The notes under the pieces: model-generated | What the model saw: only the letters and a program-made list of their open reading frames with translations | Database searches by the model: none | Told to the model about the DNA's origin: nothing | Assembly (NCBI GenBank): GCA_017962615.1 | Contig: JAGCUZ010000043.1 | Coordinates: forward strand, 1 to 64,000 | Direction: 5' to 3' | DNA: 64,000 nucleotides | From: Bacteroidales bacterium | GTDB taxonomy: Bacteria; Bacteroidota; Bacteroidia; Bacteroidales; P3 | Translations under genes and position numbers: made by a program | In this document: in pieces, positions 45,789-56,541 of the stretch | Numbering within the stretch: the first letter of the stretch is position 1 | Layout of the letters: the number at the start of each line of letters is the position of its first letter

Positions 45789-46262
45789 TTAACGCTCGAT
45801 GGAGAGTATCTCGAAATGCATGGTGCCTGCAGGCACAACCACCTCGACATCTTCGCCCACCCTCTTGCCAAGAAAAGCCTGGGCAAACGGCGATGTGACA
45901 GATATCTTACCCTCCTTGAGGTTAGCCTCACTCTCGGGGACGATAAGATAGTTCTGCTTCATGTTGTTCTTGGTGTTGCGGATGCAAATCTTTGAAAGCA
46001 GAAGCACTTTGCTTGTGTCGATCTTGGACTCGTCGATGAGACGTGCGTTGGCAATGAGATCCTGCAACTTGGAGATACGGGCTTCGAGAAGGCCCTGCGC
46101 CTCCTTGGCGGCATCGTACTCGGCATTTTCAGACAAGTCGCCCTTGTCGCGCGCCTCGGCGATAGCGGCGGAAGCAGCCGGGCGGTCCTTGACGATGAGC
46201 TGATGCAGTTCGTCCTTCAGTTTCTGCAATCCTTCTTCACTATAGTATTTAATCTCTGACAT
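45789..46262 (-). CDS. greA: Transcription elongation factor GreA
   Basis: 157 residues, full length. GreA enters the secondary channel of RNA polymerase and triggers cleavage of backtracked transcripts. N-terminal coiled coil (about 10-75, YYSEEGLQKLKDELHQLIVKDRP...SENAEYDAAKEAQGLLEARISKLQDLI) and C-terminal FKBP-like domain (ISVTSPFAQAFLGKRVGEDVEVVVPAG). First gene of the greA-HIT-purM run; no -7 box is evident. The palindromic terminator of the upstream PorV-like gene sits 45 bases before its start. Confidence 0.95.
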   Translation of the reverse strand: MSEIKYYSEEGLQKLKDELHQLIVKDRPAASAAIAEARDKGDLSENAEYDAAKEAQGLLEARISKLQDLIANARLIDESKIDTSKVLLLSKICIRNTKNNMKQNYLIVPESEANLKEGKISVTSPFAQAFLGKRVGEDVEVVVPAGTMHFEILSIER

Positions 46263-46306
46263 ACTTGATGTTTATATTTTACATTAATAGACGGTTGGTG
46301 AGTGAA

Positions 46307-46342
46307 AAATTAGGAAAGGTTCTTGAGAACCTTTCCTAATTT
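46307..46342 (-). terminator. Palindromic terminator between the PorV-like gene and greA
   Basis: AAATTAGGAAAGGTTCT (46307-46323), TG, then its exact reverse complement (46326-46342): 17 pairs with a 2-base centre. On the minus strand the 3' arm ends in AAATTT followed by further T, suiting termination of the secDF-to-PorV run. In practice the loop would open by two or more pairs. Confidence 0.75.
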
Positions 46343-46364
46343 GTATTTGCACAAAAGCAAAGGG

Positions 46365-47435
46365 TTACAGCTTAATCGTAGCTCCAATGGAGTGCGTGCC
46401 TTTCATAGGATAGGCACTGCGATAAGAATAATCGATTGCTATTGAGTTGCTACCCTTCTTTGAAAGCGGTATCTCGACTGTTGCACCGGCGCACACGCCC
46501 GTATTGGCGGTGGTACGGTTGTCGACATCGAATATGTCGGTCTGATAGACATAGCCCGCACGCAGCTGGAACATCTTCAGCAAAGCATATTCAAAACCTG
46601 CCGCAAAGTTGTCCTTCAGGAAGGCGTTCGACGTGAAGTTGCCCGCCAAGGTAAGGCGCTGATCCCACTTGTTGAACAAGAAATCGTAGGAAACACCGAT
46701 ATTGAAGCATGTGGGCAACTCCATCTCGGCCGAACGGAACTCGACCGTCATATTGTTGCCTGCATCGTTCACAGTGGTGAACGACATACCGGTGCCGCCG
46801 AAACTCATTGCAGGTCCGATATTCTTGAGAGAGATACCGAACTTGAGCTCGTTATCCTCGCCCGTGACATACTGAATACCGGCATCGAGAGCCACGCCAG
46901 AGCCTGTAATATTGTCGGTCGACTCGCTGATAACCTTAATTACAGCACCACCGTGGATACTCGGGGTGAAGGAGTGTGAGTAGGCTACATTGATATTCAT
47001 ATAAGTCGGCGAGAATGTACCATTACTACCAGCCTCAGGGCTATTCTCCGTCTGGATGGGTATATCGCCGAAGCTCATAGCCATCACGTAGGCTGCCACG
47101 ACGCCTTGGTCGCCCACACGCTGGGCAAGGCCGAAAGCATTGATGGAAGCTCCGCTTACCAAACCGCTTTTGCCACCCATCCACATGGTGTTGGAATAGG
47201 CGATTTCGGTCTTTTGGACAAAAGAGAGACCTGCAATATTCGAATAGAACGCATCAAGGCCACGACCACATGCCGTATTGACACTGCCCCAGCCCGCGCC
47301 ACGAGCCCACGGATTGATGAGCAACTCAGTGGCACCAGCCTTTCCTCTACGGTCATCGTTGCCGGCGACGGCAGTCTGAAGTGCCAGCACCGTAACCAAG
47401 GAAAAAGCCGCAATTACTCTAAATACATTTTTCAT
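46365..47435 (-). CDS. PorV/PorQ-family outer-membrane protein
   Basis: 356 residues: signal peptide 1-24 (ending TAVA), then a 14-strand-type barrel. PorV-family features: GATELLINPWARGAGWGSVNTACGRGLDAFYSNIAGLSF at the start, which is the PorV NP.G..G..G..... ASN.AGL pattern, and repeated aromatic strands to SIGATIKL. PorV is the T9SS shuttle that carries sorting-domain proteins to the PorU sortase; other family members have unknown roles. Last gene of the minus-strand block that begins with secDF and includes the 1588-residue protein immediately upstream (36 bases). Confidence 0.86.
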   Translation of the reverse strand: MKNVFRVIAAFSLVTVLALQTAVAGNDDRRGKAGATELLINPWARGAGWGSVNTACGRGLDAFYSNIAGLSFVQKTEIAYSNTMWMGGKSGLVSGASINAFGLAQRVGDQGVVAAYVMAMSFGDIPIQTENSPEAGSNGTFSPTYMNINVAYSHSFTPSIHGGAVIKVISESTDNITGSGVALDAGIQYVTGEDNELKFGISLKNIGPAMSFGGTGMSFTTVNDAGNNMTVEFRSAEMELPTCFNIGVSYDFLFNKWDQRLTLAGNFTSNAFLKDNFAAGFEYALLKMFQLRAGYVYQTDIFDVDNRTTANTGVCAGATVEIPLSKKGSNSIAIDYSYRSAYPMKGTHSIGATIKL

Positions 47436-47471
47436 CTCTATATATTTTTTTCTGTTGATTCAATGATGAAA

Positions 47472-50400
47472 TTAGAACTGGAAAGAGTTAAGGTCGACAG
47501 GACGCATCGTGCCAAACCATTTCACCACCCTGTCGCCAATACCTTCGGAATGGAAATGTATGAGATACATACCGCCGGCGATGGGGATGCCGTTGTGGTT
47601 GTGGAGATCCCAGTCGTAGGTGGTTGTATTGGACGGTGTGGGACCGAGTCGACGGACCAAAGTTCCGTCAACCGTGTAGATGGATATCGTGGAGTTGGCC
47701 GGGACATTGATGAAACGCACCTTGGTTTCGAGCTGGCTGGCCGTCTCGTAAGATGAGTGGCTGTAGTAGGGATTGGGGACAACACCGATGAGCCCCATAA
47801 TGGAATCCTTATAGCTCTGCTCGGCGTTCTCGGCCACAGCCTGGCCCGTGAGGGTGGCGATGTCGTCGGTGAGCTCGAACATGTACATCGGGTTGTTGTC
47901 GTTGCTAAGCTGGAGGCCGCAATTGACCGGAGTGGTACCGTTGTCGCCCATATACATACCGTAACGACGGTTGACATTGATGTCGATAGTCACATCGCAA
48001 GGAATGTTTCTCGGATTGTCGAAGACATAACGGTTCGACACCAACGGCATATTGACCCAAGCCACAGTGGAGAAGAAGAAAGCCGAGGAGTCACGCTGAG
48101 GAACGATGAACTTGGAACCTTCAGTCTTCAGGAGACCGCGATTGATTTCGGCGTTGGCGGAGCTACCGTTTGCAGCAATAATACGGTCGAGAGAGCGCAG
48201 CATCTTGACAGCCCAACGACCTGCATCGTACGAAGGAGTCTTGTACTCGGCAATAGTGTTGCTGTTGGCATGATAGCGCGGGAAACGCTGAGTCATGGCA
48301 TTCATGACGTAAATGAAGTGGCGACCACCCATTACATAGTTCTGTGTACCGTCCTGAACGGTGCTTACGGGGTTCCACATCATATCGCGACCATTGCACT
48401 GCACATAACGGGAATCTTCGCCGAACATGATGTTCAAACGCTCACCCGTCTCAAGAGAGATAGCGTAGCCCGGGAACCAACCCATACCGCGATCGCTGAT
48501 GTAGTTGGGACTGTTGGGATCGTCGGAGGCGCCTGTTGTCGTGGCGGTGTCACCGTTTTTGTCGACAGAAGCGTGTTTACGCATCTGGAAACGGCGGGCA
48601 TAGCCTTCGGACTGTGTATAGTCGTCGCACATCTCAAGAACCGGGCAACGGGTCCACTTGCTCTGATCGCTGGTGATTACGATTCTAACGCTGGGGAGCT
48701 TGGACATATCGTTGAAGGCAATGGACTTGTTGGTAGTGAAATCCATCATACCACGCAACGTGGAGAAATAGGGTTTATATGTACGAGCATTCTGTACATT
48801 GATTCTGCGCAGCGAGTCTATGATGGTAGAATCGGAGATATAGTAACGCAGAGAGAATGCCGGATGGAACTCAAGAGCCGAGGACATACCATAGGGTGCC
48901 CACAAACCATTGACAACCTTTTCGAAAACCTGATACTTGTCGCGAGGTTCCACTTCGACACGCATCGTAGACTCGTTTCTCGTAGCACGGTAGTAGTCTT
49001 CATCGAGATAAGCCTCCGACATCGAATAGTTGCCCGTACGATCCTTGAACTGTTGCAAGGAATTCTCGGCATACTGCGAACCAGAGCGCACCCAGTTGTA
49101 GACCATGTAGTTGTCGTTGTCAGGGATACCGGACAGCCACTGTTTACTATTATCAGCGAACGTCATGGACGACTGCAAAATTGCACCGTCGTTAACAATA
49201 CCGCTTCCCTTGGTGAGCTTCAACGTAGACGGATTCAAGACAAGATTCGAAGCCACTGGCGAGGGATTGGAAATGCCAATGGAAATACCCAAATCAAGGA
49301 AGAGCTGCTCGTTGTAGCGACCAATGACAAAGTCGGCAGTATCGGTATAGATGTTATCGTAGAGCGGTTCCCCGTCGACACGCGAGATCACCCAGCGGGC
49401 ATCATCGTCTATGCCGTTGAACTGAATATAGAACTTACCCGGTTTGATATTCAGCGGGTCGACCACCTTTACGTTCACAGGACCTGCATTCTGCTCATAC
49501 TGAGGATGAGCTATAATGCAAGGATTATCTATCGTAGCACTATATGTACCACCTGTTGTACGTTCTGAGAAGACGCCGGGAGCTTTGCCTTCAGCATTAG
49601 GCTCATCCATTAGCTCAGCGATTGAGGCCTCGGTGAGCTTCAACACGAAGCCACCATTGCCGTAGCCTTCAATACGTGTGATATTGGGGCAAAGTCCGTA
49701 GGCGGCCTGAGCGACCGTACCACCGTTTTCAGACACAGGATCGTGAGGAATGGCCTTGACGGCGGTGATAGGACCACCGTTCTCATTCTTACGACCTGCC
49801 AGATAGGGTTCCTTCTGTCCGTCGAGCTTGGCTGCATCAGTCTGAGAATACTCTTTATAGCGGTTGTGAGCATAAGCCACACAAATATAATAGTACTCTT
49901 TATTATTGACAAGCTTTGTGTTGTTGCCCGTGGCAAACTTGTCGTTGTTGATGCGGAAGACATGCTGAATGCCTTTATTGGCACCTGTCACCATGACCTC
50001 GCCCGTGAGGAGTCCTGTAGTGGAGTTAGAGGTGTAGTTGACCAAAGTGGCTATAGGAAGCGTTGCCTCGGTGCTGTCGTAATAGTTCTCTATATCGCAC
50101 TGTGCAACGAGACGTGCCTTGGTCTCATCACCGATATCAGCGATAGATGTGTTGGCATCCTTAAGCTGGAAAATCTGGTAACCTTCAAATATGTAGCTGC
50201 GCTGTGCATCGGTATAGAGATGCTGCACATGATTCTCGTCGGTGTATGCTCTGACTATAGAGGGGTCAACCTCGGTATAGCGTTCGTTGTAGTTGTTGGA
50301 GGCCGGGTTCTCGTAAGTGATGTAGAGGATTACCTCGTTATTGAGTTCCTGGACCACCATTGTGGGAGCGTCAGGACCGTCAAGCACTTTGAAGCAGTTC

Positions 50401-52238
50401 TCGAACAGAGCCTGGCACACGTCGTCGATTTCACGAAGTAACTCGACGCTTGACCACGGAGAACCCGAAGTAGCCTGAGCGAAAGGAATACCCACGGTGA
50501 TATAGTTCAAAGCACCAGGTTTCAGTGTGAAAGGACCAGCCGACTGCATAAAACGACGGTCGCCAGGAGTCACGTTCTCGCCCGCCGTCTCTTCGGTCCA
50601 GTTATTGGGATTCACTTCGGGAATCTCGCCATTAGTACCCCAATGCAACGGGTCGCTGTCGCCCGGGAACATGAAGTCGCAATCCAATTCGGTAGTTCCC
50701 TGGCTGATAGCATTGCCGCCATATTTCATGTGAGTACCGTTTTTCCAATAACCCTGAAGGTAGTTGTAATAGTCAGTAGCCTTGCTGGGCTCACCGTTGA
50801 TTGAGTTGGAACTGTTCTCATAATAAACGAAGCGGCGCATACCGAAACGCTCATCGTCAACGATGTTATTACCAAAGTTCACACCGTTGATAGCGCAGTT
50901 GCCAATTATATCATCGGGAGTGAAATACCATGCAAGAGGATAATAGAGGTCGGCATCGTCGGTAAGACGGATTGTGTCGTAGCCACCACCAGGCAGAGCA
51001 TAGGACTGCAGCTGGTCGGAATAATAGAGACGCATCTTGTCGATGTCGATTTTGGGATTGTCCTTGCCATCGGCATCCATATAAGGACCCTGGAAGAAGT
51101 CGATACCAACCGCAGGAGGCACACCAGAGTAAGCACCTGTACCAGGACCGTCTGTAGCCTTGCCGTTGTAGCAGTAGCCCAAACCGCGCTTCACATCGCA
51201 ACCGATGAAGTCGTCATAGCCATATCCCAGATCCGGGTCAACCCACTGGCTGAAATATGTGTTACGCAGTTCATAGGTTGAACGGTTGATAATCTCATAA
51301 CTATAGAAAGTCATGTTGTTGATTTCATTGTTGGTGGCGAAGGCAAAAGCCTGAGCGCGGATTTCCATACCGATGGGCTGACCCTTCGACTCGGTATGCA
51401 CGTTACCCATATCGTTGAAGACCCACCAAATGGTCTGGTCGCCTTTAAGAACCTGGTCTGACAGGATACCGCCCTTGACAATTCCTGCCGAATCCTCCAT
51501 GGTAGGCTTGGGGGAATAGTTCTCGCCCGGCTGGAGATTTGCTTTCAGCGTACGGGGGCAGAGCTCGTTGTCAAAATCATAATATGGATAATCGCCATTC
51601 TGGTAGTTGTAAATACCATCACCGTCGACATCGCAGAACGGAGCCAGGTAGAACGACTGGTTAGCATAGTCGGGATGGGCGGGCCAATCCTTGATAACCT
51701 GTGCTATAGCGCCGTCGTCATAGTTGGCATTGGGCGTAGCACCGTTCTCGGTATAGTCGAACATGGCCATAAAGGCTTGCACCTCGGCCTGGCTGATTTT
51801 ATAGTGCTTGTCGTACTTGTTACAAGTCACAATATCCACATCGGCCGTACCGTCAATGGTAAGGGGACCCGGCCAATAGTCGTCGCCATCCTGGCCGAAA
51901 CGCAGAGCGGCAATACGGAGCTGGTCGTTCACGTCGGTACCACCAATCCACAAAGCGGCGCAGTACAACGGAGTGGATGTACCGTCCTTGGGGATATGAT
52001 ACTGGGTGATGCTGCCGTCATACCACATATTTCCATAGCCGTTAATAAGCGCACGAACATTGTTAATGTTGAGCTCGGCTGTACTTTGTGCCCTCTTGCA
52101 CACGGCAGCCTTGGACTGCACGTTAGTCCGTTTGAGCGTAGACTTCTTGCATGTCGTACACTCACGAGCCGTCGCCGTTCCCACTATTGATGAGAACAAG
52201 AAAGCCACCAATACGAATTTGCTAAATATATTCTTCAT
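47472..52238 (-). CDS. Large secreted protein with C-terminal FlgD/T9SS-like domain
   Basis: 1588 residues. Signal peptide 1-24 (ending GTATA), then Cys-rich ECTTCKKST. An acidic D-x-D-x-D stretch (FCDVDGDGIYNYQNGDYP, about 200-217) suggests Ca2+ binding. The long middle has beta-sandwich character. The last 100 residues from IGVVPNPYYSHSSYE, with ISIYTVDGTLVRRLG and GGMYLIHF, look like the FlgD-Ig or T9SS type A sorting module. Such proteins occur beside TonB-dependent receptors and PorV-like proteins in many Bacteroidota, as here (33 and 36 bases apart). Function not known. Confidence 0.82.
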   Translation of the reverse strand: MKNIFSKFVLVAFLFSSIVGTATARECTTCKKSTLKRTNVQSKAAVCKRAQSTAELNINNVRALINGYGNMWYDGSITQYHIPKDGTSTPLYCAALWIGGTDVNDQLRIAALRFGQDGDDYWPGPLTIDGTADVDIVTCNKYDKHYKISQAEVQAFMAMFDYTENGATPNANYDDGAIAQVIKDWPAHPDYANQSFYLAPFCDVDGDGIYNYQNGDYPYYDFDNELCPRTLKANLQPGENYSPKPTMEDSAGIVKGGILSDQVLKGDQTIWWVFNDMGNVHTESKGQPIGMEIRAQAFAFATNNEINNMTFYSYEIINRSTYELRNTYFSQWVDPDLGYGYDDFIGCDVKRGLGYCYNGKATDGPGTGAYSGVPPAVGIDFFQGPYMDADGKDNPKIDIDKMRLYYSDQLQSYALPGGGYDTIRLTDDADLYYPLAWYFTPDDIIGNCAINGVNFGNNIVDDERFGMRRFVYYENSSNSINGEPSKATDYYNYLQGYWKNGTHMKYGGNAISQGTTELDCDFMFPGDSDPLHWGTNGEIPEVNPNNWTEETAGENVTPGDRRFMQSAGPFTLKPGALNYITVGIPFAQATSGSPWSSVELLREIDDVCQALFENCFKVLDGPDAPTMVVQELNNEVILYITYENPASNNYNERYTEVDPSIVRAYTDENHVQHLYTDAQRSYIFEGYQIFQLKDANTSIADIGDETKARLVAQCDIENYYDSTEATLPIATLVNYTSNSTTGLLTGEVMVTGANKGIQHVFRINNDKFATGNNTKLVNNKEYYYICVAYAHNRYKEYSQTDAAKLDGQKEPYLAGRKNENGGPITAVKAIPHDPVSENGGTVAQAAYGLCPNITRIEGYGNGGFVLKLTEASIAELMDEPNAEGKAPGVFSERTTGGTYSATIDNPCIIAHPQYEQNAGPVNVKVVDPLNIKPGKFYIQFNGIDDDARWVISRVDGEPLYDNIYTDTADFVIGRYNEQLFLDLGISIGISNPSPVASNLVLNPSTLKLTKGSGIVNDGAILQSSMTFADNSKQWLSGIPDNDNYMVYNWVRSGSQYAENSLQQFKDRTGNYSMSEAYLDEDYYRATRNESTMRVEVEPRDKYQVFEKVVNGLWAPYGMSSALEFHPAFSLRYYISDSTIIDSLRRINVQNARTYKPYFSTLRGMMDFTTNKSIAFNDMSKLPSVRIVITSDQSKWTRCPVLEMCDDYTQSEGYARRFQMRKHASVDKNGDTATTTGASDDPNSPNYISDRGMGWFPGYAISLETGERLNIMFGEDSRYVQCNGRDMMWNPVSTVQDGTQNYVMGGRHFIYVMNAMTQRFPRYHANSNTIAEYKTPSYDAGRWAVKMLRSLDRIIAANGSSANAEINRGLLKTEGSKFIVPQRDSSAFFFSTVAWVNMPLVSNRYVFDNPRNIPCDVTIDINVNRRYGMYMGDNGTTPVNCGLQLSNDNNPMYMFELTDDIATLTGQAVAENAEQSYKDSIMGLIGVVPNPYYSHSSYETASQLETKVRFINVPANSTISIYTVDGTLVRRLGPTPSNTTTYDWDLHNHNGIPIAGGMYLIHFHSEGIGDRVVKWFGTMRPVDLNSFQF

Positions 52239-52271
52239 ACTCTTATTAATTTTTCGTGATATGAGAAGGAA

Positions 52272-55200
52272 TTAGAAACTGTAGGTCAAACCAAGCTTGA
52301 TATGTCTCGGGTTGGCGTAGTTCCAATAATTGTTGATAAGGTAAATTGAGTAAAGGTCACGATAGGACTGCGGGTCGAGATAGGAGTTGATTGTAGACTG
52401 TGTGTCGGGGTCGGTGAGGTAGCCGTTGTCGTCGGGGTTACCTGTGACGCTGAAGACTCCAACCACATTGCGCAGGTCGAACAAGTTGTTGACCGTGATG
52501 GCGGCATTAAGTATGGTCTGACGTTTGCCAACCTTAATGAACCAGCTCTTGTCGACAACCATGTTGAAGTAGAAGCCCCACGGCAGACGGGCGCCACGGT
52601 AGCTACCCACAATTGTCTGCTGAGTGTTGCTGAAAGCCTTGGTGTAAGGACGGCCCGACTGAGCCACGGCCATGATGTTGACGCCAAAGTTCTCCAAAGG
52701 ATAGATATCTTTTTTACGTTTCTGTTTCACACCGTTCTCATCTTTCTCCGTCACCATGCGTGTAAGCTTGAAGCCCTCGGCCTTGGCGTAACGGAAGTCG
52801 ACGTTGGCCTTGAACTCATGACGACGGTCGTCGCTGATGGGGTTGAGCATCTTGAGTGTCGTGTAACCTTCCTTGATAAGCTCGGACATTGTCGTTGACG
52901 ACAGACCTGTACCTTCGGCATACTGCAAAGTATAGTTGGCGTTGACACGGATGTTCTTCGTCTGACGTAAATCATAGGAGAGAGTGAAACCCTTGATGGT
53001 CTTAAAGTCGAGGTTGTCGTAAGAATAGTAGTTCGAGTTGGGGTCAGCACCTGCATACTGAACCAACTGAATGAGGTCACGGGTCTCTTTGTAATAAGCC
53101 GAGATGCTGATGGCCGAAACCTTGTTAAGCATCTGCTGGAAGCCCACCTCATAGTTGGTGATGCGTTCGGGTTTAAGGTTCGGGTTATTGAGTACCGACA
53201 CCTGCGTCATATAGAGATAACTGAGGTAATCGGCCTGCCAGTTGCTAGACGGACGACGAGCGATAATGTCGTAGCTGGCCTTGAACTGAGCGGCATCGCC
53301 GACGGGGAACGAGAATGCTACACGAGGCATGACCACCACTTGCGGGTCATAATCCTTGAATGAGCTGGAACTTATCTTGTTGCCACTCTCATTACCGTTG
53401 TATGCTTTCTGACCATCGGTGGTACGGAACGGCGTAGCCTTACCGGATATCGGCGAGTAGACCGCCGTGGGCGAAGAGACCTCAACGCCGTCAGGGTTGT
53501 ACCATGTGGAACCGCTACGGTAGCCCGTGATGGTGGGTGTGGCGGCACTGGGGTCGTCGACATATACTACCCAATCATCCTTTGCGTTGTTGGCAAACGC
53601 ATTGTTGGCAAGCGTCGTGTTATACGATATACCTCCATTCTTGAGGTCGCCCACAGTGTAGGACTCATACAACAGGTAGGGATCCTTGAGCACCATCTGG
53701 TTGCCATCGAAACGGTCGACACGCACACCGACGTTGAAAATCAGGTCTTGGAAGTAGAACTTATCCTGGATGTATCCTGCCATATAAATGGGTGAGAACA
53801 CCGGCAGATACTGATAGTTCTCATGGCCGCGGGACTTAGGATCGAAGAAGTCGTCGAGGTTCCAGTTGCGACCGTTGTATTTCTCTCCTGTGTGGTCGTA
53901 GCCGTAGAAACTCACGATGGAGTGACCGCTGTTGAACATCTCATTGGCCGAGAACATGGAGAGTCCACCGTTTTCCTCGTAGAACTCTGGGCTGTAGCGG
54001 TCGATGTCGAGCCACTCGTGAGCCGATGCACCCAAAGCCTCGCGCAACGATGCGTCGAAATGGGTCTGTCCGTCACCAACCATACGGTCATAGTCAACGA
54101 ACAAGGTTGTACCGGCAAAACGCTCATGCGGATTCGAGAAATCCAACTGGGTGATATGTGCGTTGGCGCTCTGACGCATGATTGTCCACAGTGAATAGGC
54201 ACTTAAACCATAGTAGGCGGAAGTGTACTGATCGTATTGGAAACCGACCTCCAACTCATGTTTCTTAATCTGAGCGGAAGCCTTGGCCTGCACATAATAA
54301 TAGTTGTTTTCCTGTTTTGCATAGCTTGAGCTCTGCACACCGACATTCGAGAACAAGCTGTAGACCGACGAGGGCGAGTCACCATTGACGAGACCCTTGT
54401 TGCTACGGATAATGTCGAATGTCGTCATATAAGGAGCCAACTCGGGAATGTTATAGAGCTGTGCGGTATAGTTTGCTAACACCGGGTTATACGGAGAAGC
54501 CTCGAAGGTCTGGGGATCGACGAAATCACGCCACGAGTTCTGGACGTAAGCCACCTGCTCGGTTCCGTTGTAATTATAATTATATTGTACCTCGTATGAA
54601 CGCTCCTTCTCGGTAACAAATTTACCAATGTGGCCATACTTGAAAACGTCGTCGCCGAAATTGTTGTTATAGGATTTAGCCTTGTAACGGCTGTACATAG
54701 CCGAGATGTTGTACATCACATTGCTGATGGCCGGCTTTGTCTCCTCTGAAGAGGTCTTTGCATCGGGGAAACGCTGTGTGAAATCAACCGTGATACCCAC
54801 ATTGCTTGCATTAGACACACCATTGGCGGCTCTGGTCATGTTAAGAGGCAGATATGATGTTGAAATACTGGGAGAGAGGCTGTAGCTGAACTCACCAGTG
54901 ACTGTCATGGTAACATTGTCGGAGAAAAGTATGTTGAAAGCTCCTTCCATTGCCACCGAATAACTGCTCAGCGAAGGCTTGCGGTCGGCACTCACGAAGT
55001 CTTTCTTGTGCAGACGTGTCATCTCCACGAAGTCGGAGGAGTGCAGACGAGTCTCTGCTGCATAGTTGATACCATTGATGGGGTCATATGAAATAGGAGC
55101 CTGCTCCAATTCGTAGACCAACTCATCGTTGACCATGCGGTATCTTCTATCCCTGGCGCGATACATACCGGAATTGGTGTACGAAGCCTGACCTGTGAGA

Positions 55201-56027
55201 CGGAAACCCACGAGCGTGCGCTCGGACACACCGCCGCCTTCAATAACGGTCTTCTTCTTGAAGATTGGACCGGTCAGATAAACGACCAAGGTGTTGGCCA
55301 GTCTGTAGTCCAGCCAAGTTTCATACTTCACCAAACCCTTAAACTGATTTGATGGCGGTTTGAGCGTGATAATCTGAGTACCACCGATGGCCTCGCCGAT
55401 GCTTGCCGGGGTACCGCCAAGAATAACCTGAATCTCGGCGATAGCCTCCTTGGGAGCCGAGATGCCCGTTCTCTTGCGGACACCGCCCTGCATCGTAACC
55501 ATTCCACTTTCACCACGGGCGGTGCCGGTGCCACCGTCGTCATAGCCGACGCCACCGACGGCTGCCACGATGCTCTCAACCGATGTGCCGGGCATGTGAG
55601 CTATATCGGCATCGGAGATACGGGTACCTGACTCAGGTGTTCCCACCTCGATAAGAGGGACACGGTCGGCAATAACCTTCACCTCTTTTAACTGCTCGGT
55701 TGCCACAGCCAACGCAGCATTGCAAACGGTGAAACCCGAAGCCTTCACATAAACACCCTCCTTTACGAACTTTTGATAACATACATAGGAAATCTCCACC
55801 GTGTAGGTACCCACATTGAGAGGACGTATGGTAAAGATACCGTCGATGTCAGTCTGGGCTCCGCCCACTTGCTGACCGTCCTGCTTGACAATGACGTTCA
55901 CAAACGGCATTTCTTCGCCTGTTTTAGCGTCGGTCACCGTGCCTTTCAGGGTACCCTGGGCAAAAGCCGCAACGTTAGCTGCAACAAGCAGTCCAATTGT
56001 TAGTAGTACTTTTCTTAACATACTCAT
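52272..56027 (-). CDS. TonB-dependent receptor with carboxypeptidase-regulatory N-domain
   Basis: 1251 residues. Signal peptide 1-23 (ending NVAAFA), carboxypeptidase-D regulatory-like domain (about 25-110, TLKGTVTDAKTGEEMPFVNVIV and GTYTVEISYVCYQ), plug (about 115-260, IADRVPLIEVGTPESGTRI...GVRKRTGISAPKEAIAEIQVI) and a large outer-membrane barrel ending in Phe (IKLGLTYSF). No SusD-like partner is adjacent, so it is not a typical polysaccharide-utilisation locus. Together with the 1588-residue protein and the PorV-like barrel it forms an arrangement recurrent in this phylum. Substrate unknown. Met1 and Met3 are both possible starts. Confidence 0.9.
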   Translation of the reverse strand: MSMLRKVLLTIGLLVAANVAAFAQGTLKGTVTDAKTGEEMPFVNVIVKQDGQQVGGAQTDIDGIFTIRPLNVGTYTVEISYVCYQKFVKEGVYVKASGFTVCNAALAVATEQLKEVKVIADRVPLIEVGTPESGTRISDADIAHMPGTSVESIVAAVGGVGYDDGGTGTARGESGMVTMQGGVRKRTGISAPKEAIAEIQVILGGTPASIGEAIGGTQIITLKPPSNQFKGLVKYETWLDYRLANTLVVYLTGPIFKKKTVIEGGGVSERTLVGFRLTGQASYTNSGMYRARDRRYRMVNDELVYELEQAPISYDPINGINYAAETRLHSSDFVEMTRLHKKDFVSADRKPSLSSYSVAMEGAFNILFSDNVTMTVTGEFSYSLSPSISTSYLPLNMTRAANGVSNASNVGITVDFTQRFPDAKTSSEETKPAISNVMYNISAMYSRYKAKSYNNNFGDDVFKYGHIGKFVTEKERSYEVQYNYNYNGTEQVAYVQNSWRDFVDPQTFEASPYNPVLANYTAQLYNIPELAPYMTTFDIIRSNKGLVNGDSPSSVYSLFSNVGVQSSSYAKQENNYYYVQAKASAQIKKHELEVGFQYDQYTSAYYGLSAYSLWTIMRQSANAHITQLDFSNPHERFAGTTLFVDYDRMVGDGQTHFDASLREALGASAHEWLDIDRYSPEFYEENGGLSMFSANEMFNSGHSIVSFYGYDHTGEKYNGRNWNLDDFFDPKSRGHENYQYLPVFSPIYMAGYIQDKFYFQDLIFNVGVRVDRFDGNQMVLKDPYLLYESYTVGDLKNGGISYNTTLANNAFANNAKDDWVVYVDDPSAATPTITGYRSGSTWYNPDGVEVSSPTAVYSPISGKATPFRTTDGQKAYNGNESGNKISSSSFKDYDPQVVVMPRVAFSFPVGDAAQFKASYDIIARRPSSNWQADYLSYLYMTQVSVLNNPNLKPERITNYEVGFQQMLNKVSAISISAYYKETRDLIQLVQYAGADPNSNYYSYDNLDFKTIKGFTLSYDLRQTKNIRVNANYTLQYAEGTGLSSTTMSELIKEGYTTLKMLNPISDDRRHEFKANVDFRYAKAEGFKLTRMVTEKDENGVKQKRKKDIYPLENFGVNIMAVAQSGRPYTKAFSNTQQTIVGSYRGARLPWGFYFNMVVDKSWFIKVGKRQTILNAAITVNNLFDLRNVVGVFSVTGNPDDNGYLTDPDTQSTINSYLDPQSYRDLYSIYLINNYWNYANPRHIKLGLTYSF

Positions 56028-56060
56028 TCGTATTTCGTTTATTGTTTTTCTAAAATAATG

Positions 56061-56492
56061 TCAGACATATTTTGTCTCTAATATAGTCTGATAAAGTATC
56101 GCCTGACGCAGATTGAATATTCCGCTCCTTTCAAGGTCGGAGAATGCGCCATCGATAGGACGAGACTCTCTTGCAGGCTCAGTGTCATCAGTTTGCACAT
56201 GCATAGAGGCCACATTGACTTGCGCCCCGGCCATTGGACTCTGCCCATACTGCGGCTGAGGGTCGATTGTCTCGTACGTAAAGTAATCATGCTGTTCCTC
56301 TTGAGCTTCGAACATATCATCAGGCTCGGATTCAAAACTATCCTGACTGACATATTCCTTCTGGAATGATGTCCCGGCATTCGTTCCCATTTCGGGGATA
56401 ACATTCTTCATGGCACGGCGAGCCTTGCCAACCAAAGGCAGCAAGAACGAGCCGAGAATAATTGCCATTGTCAGTATATCACCGAAATCCAT
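56061..56492 (-). CDS. Small membrane protein downstream of secDF, function unknown
   Basis: 143 residues: N-terminal membrane helix (about 6-22, ILTMAIILGSFLLPLVG), a long acidic disordered middle (residues 50-110) and a conserved-looking C-terminal helix (SGIFNLRQAILYQTILETKY). Proteins with this architecture and a C-terminal [F]xxRxAxxYxxIL motif are widespread in Bacteroidota. Lies 49 bases after secDF and 33 before the TonB-dependent receptor. Confidence 0.8.
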   Translation of the reverse strand: MDFGDILTMAIILGSFLLPLVGKARRAMKNVIPEMGTNAGTSFQKEYVSQDSFESEPDDMFEAQEEQHDYFTYETIDPQPQYGQSPMAGAQVNVASMHVQTDDTEPARESRPIDGAFSDLERSGIFNLRQAILYQTILETKYV

Positions 56493-56541
56493 AACCTGAC
56501 GGGTTGTTGATTACCTTATCTTAATACTTTATCAATTTAGA